Assembly: GCA_964020975.1 (NCBI GenBank)
Contig: OZ026620.1
Coordinates: 73,348,100 to 73,412,099, forward strand
Length of the DNA: 64,000 nt
Reading direction: 5' to 3'
From: Hermodice carunculata
Taxonomy: Eukaryota > Annelida > Polychaeta > Eunicida > Amphinomidae
The notes beneath the pieces were generated by a model, which saw only the letters and a program-made list of their open reading frames with translations, made no database searches and was not told the origin of the DNA. Made by a program: the position numbers and the translations under genes. This document shows positions 63,570 to 64,000 of this stretch, in pieces (within the stretch, counting starts at the first letter, position 1; every line of letters begins with the position of its first letter).

Positions 63570-64000
63570 TTCCATTCTCTTATACAAACCTGTAACTAAT
63601 GAACCCGTGTCTCGATGAGTAATACTGAACTTATTTTGGAAACTGTAATCCTACCTGGCTGCTGTGCATTTTTAACAATAAGCAAAGAAAATAACAAGTC
63701 ATAACAGTTACTCTTTCGTACTGTCCTACCTCAAGGTTTAAAGATTTCTAATTTTAATACCGGGCACAAGCTCACTCCTATGTTGTGGGAATGTGTCCAA
63801 ATCTCGATCCAGATCCCACGAGCGTGATAAGGAGAGATTGGAAACCATGGGTAAAGCCGTTTTGGAATAAAATCTTGCCCTACCGATGATAAACGGTTAT
63901 TTTTTTTTCAGTCGCGAAACCGGAAAACAAATTCACTCACAGTCTTTTCCCGTTTTTTAAATTTTTTTTTTACACGTTTGAAATTTCCGGCTAGGAAGAA
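63570..64000. other. No gene recognised
   Basis: Ends in two T-rich runs (63,900-63,909 and 63,957-63,971). Nothing further supported. Confidence 0.4.

Overview
The window looks like gene-poor nuclear DNA of an invertebrate animal. It is AT-rich and full of long microsatellites. It carries decayed CR1/L2-like LINEs, DIRS-like and Ty3/gypsy-like fossils, a piggyBac-like element, MITEs, and tandem arrays built around TGACCTTTGACCT. That mixture fits a marine lophotrochozoan, most likely a mollusc, but the species cannot be fixed from sequence alone. I found no intact host protein-coding gene, tRNA, rRNA or CRISPR array. Nearly all long open frames are microsatellite translations or pieces of old transposons.

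Layout. 1-2.4 kb: unremarkable DNA with a GAAA tract. 2.4-5.3 kb: a minus-strand DIRS-like fossil (gag-like, reverse transcriptase and tyrosine recombinase remnants). 5.4-9.3 kb: CA, GAAA, AAAT and TTC microsatellites, plus the 3' end of a minus-strand LINE at 7.8-8.4 kb. 9.4-12.7 kb: a 100-bp inverted repeat and a plus-strand Ty3/gypsy fossil in which gag-like remnants lie next to an integrase remnant. 13.4-17.4 kb: composite repeat block A (about six 173-bp units, a palindrome-rich AAGGAAA array, a TA tract). 19-20.5 kb: a LINE RT remnant and a two-copy GACCTTGA-type repeat. 21.8-22.35 kb: a large AT palindrome. 22.9-24.4 kb: a 1.5-kb piggyBac-like element with TTAA duplications, a CRE/TATA mini-promoter and three X-box-like palindromes. 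28.7-29.9 kb: a 145-bp tandem array and an AAT tract. 31.6-34.8 kb: block B, an inverted copy of block A joined to a 144-bp DR1-containing array. 34.9-36.1 kb: a decayed TatD-type nuclease. 37-38.6 and 41.2-43 kb: two plus-strand LINE remnants. 46.4-46.9 kb: two hairpin elements. 50.8-51.5 kb: another LINE RT remnant. 54.8-57.5 kb: a foldback-like structure whose long inverted ends are arrays of the 17-bp palindrome CAAAACCCWGGGTTTTG around a CpG-richer core. 57.6-64 kb: mostly featureless, with a hairpin MITE at 61.7 kb.

The two strongest candidates for something undescribed are the foldback-like palindrome-array element at 54,795-57,534 and the pair of inverted composite satellite blocks (13.4-17.4 and 31.6-34.8 kb) that bracket about 14 kb. 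No gene network can be reconstructed; the biology here is that of repeats and relic mobile elements.
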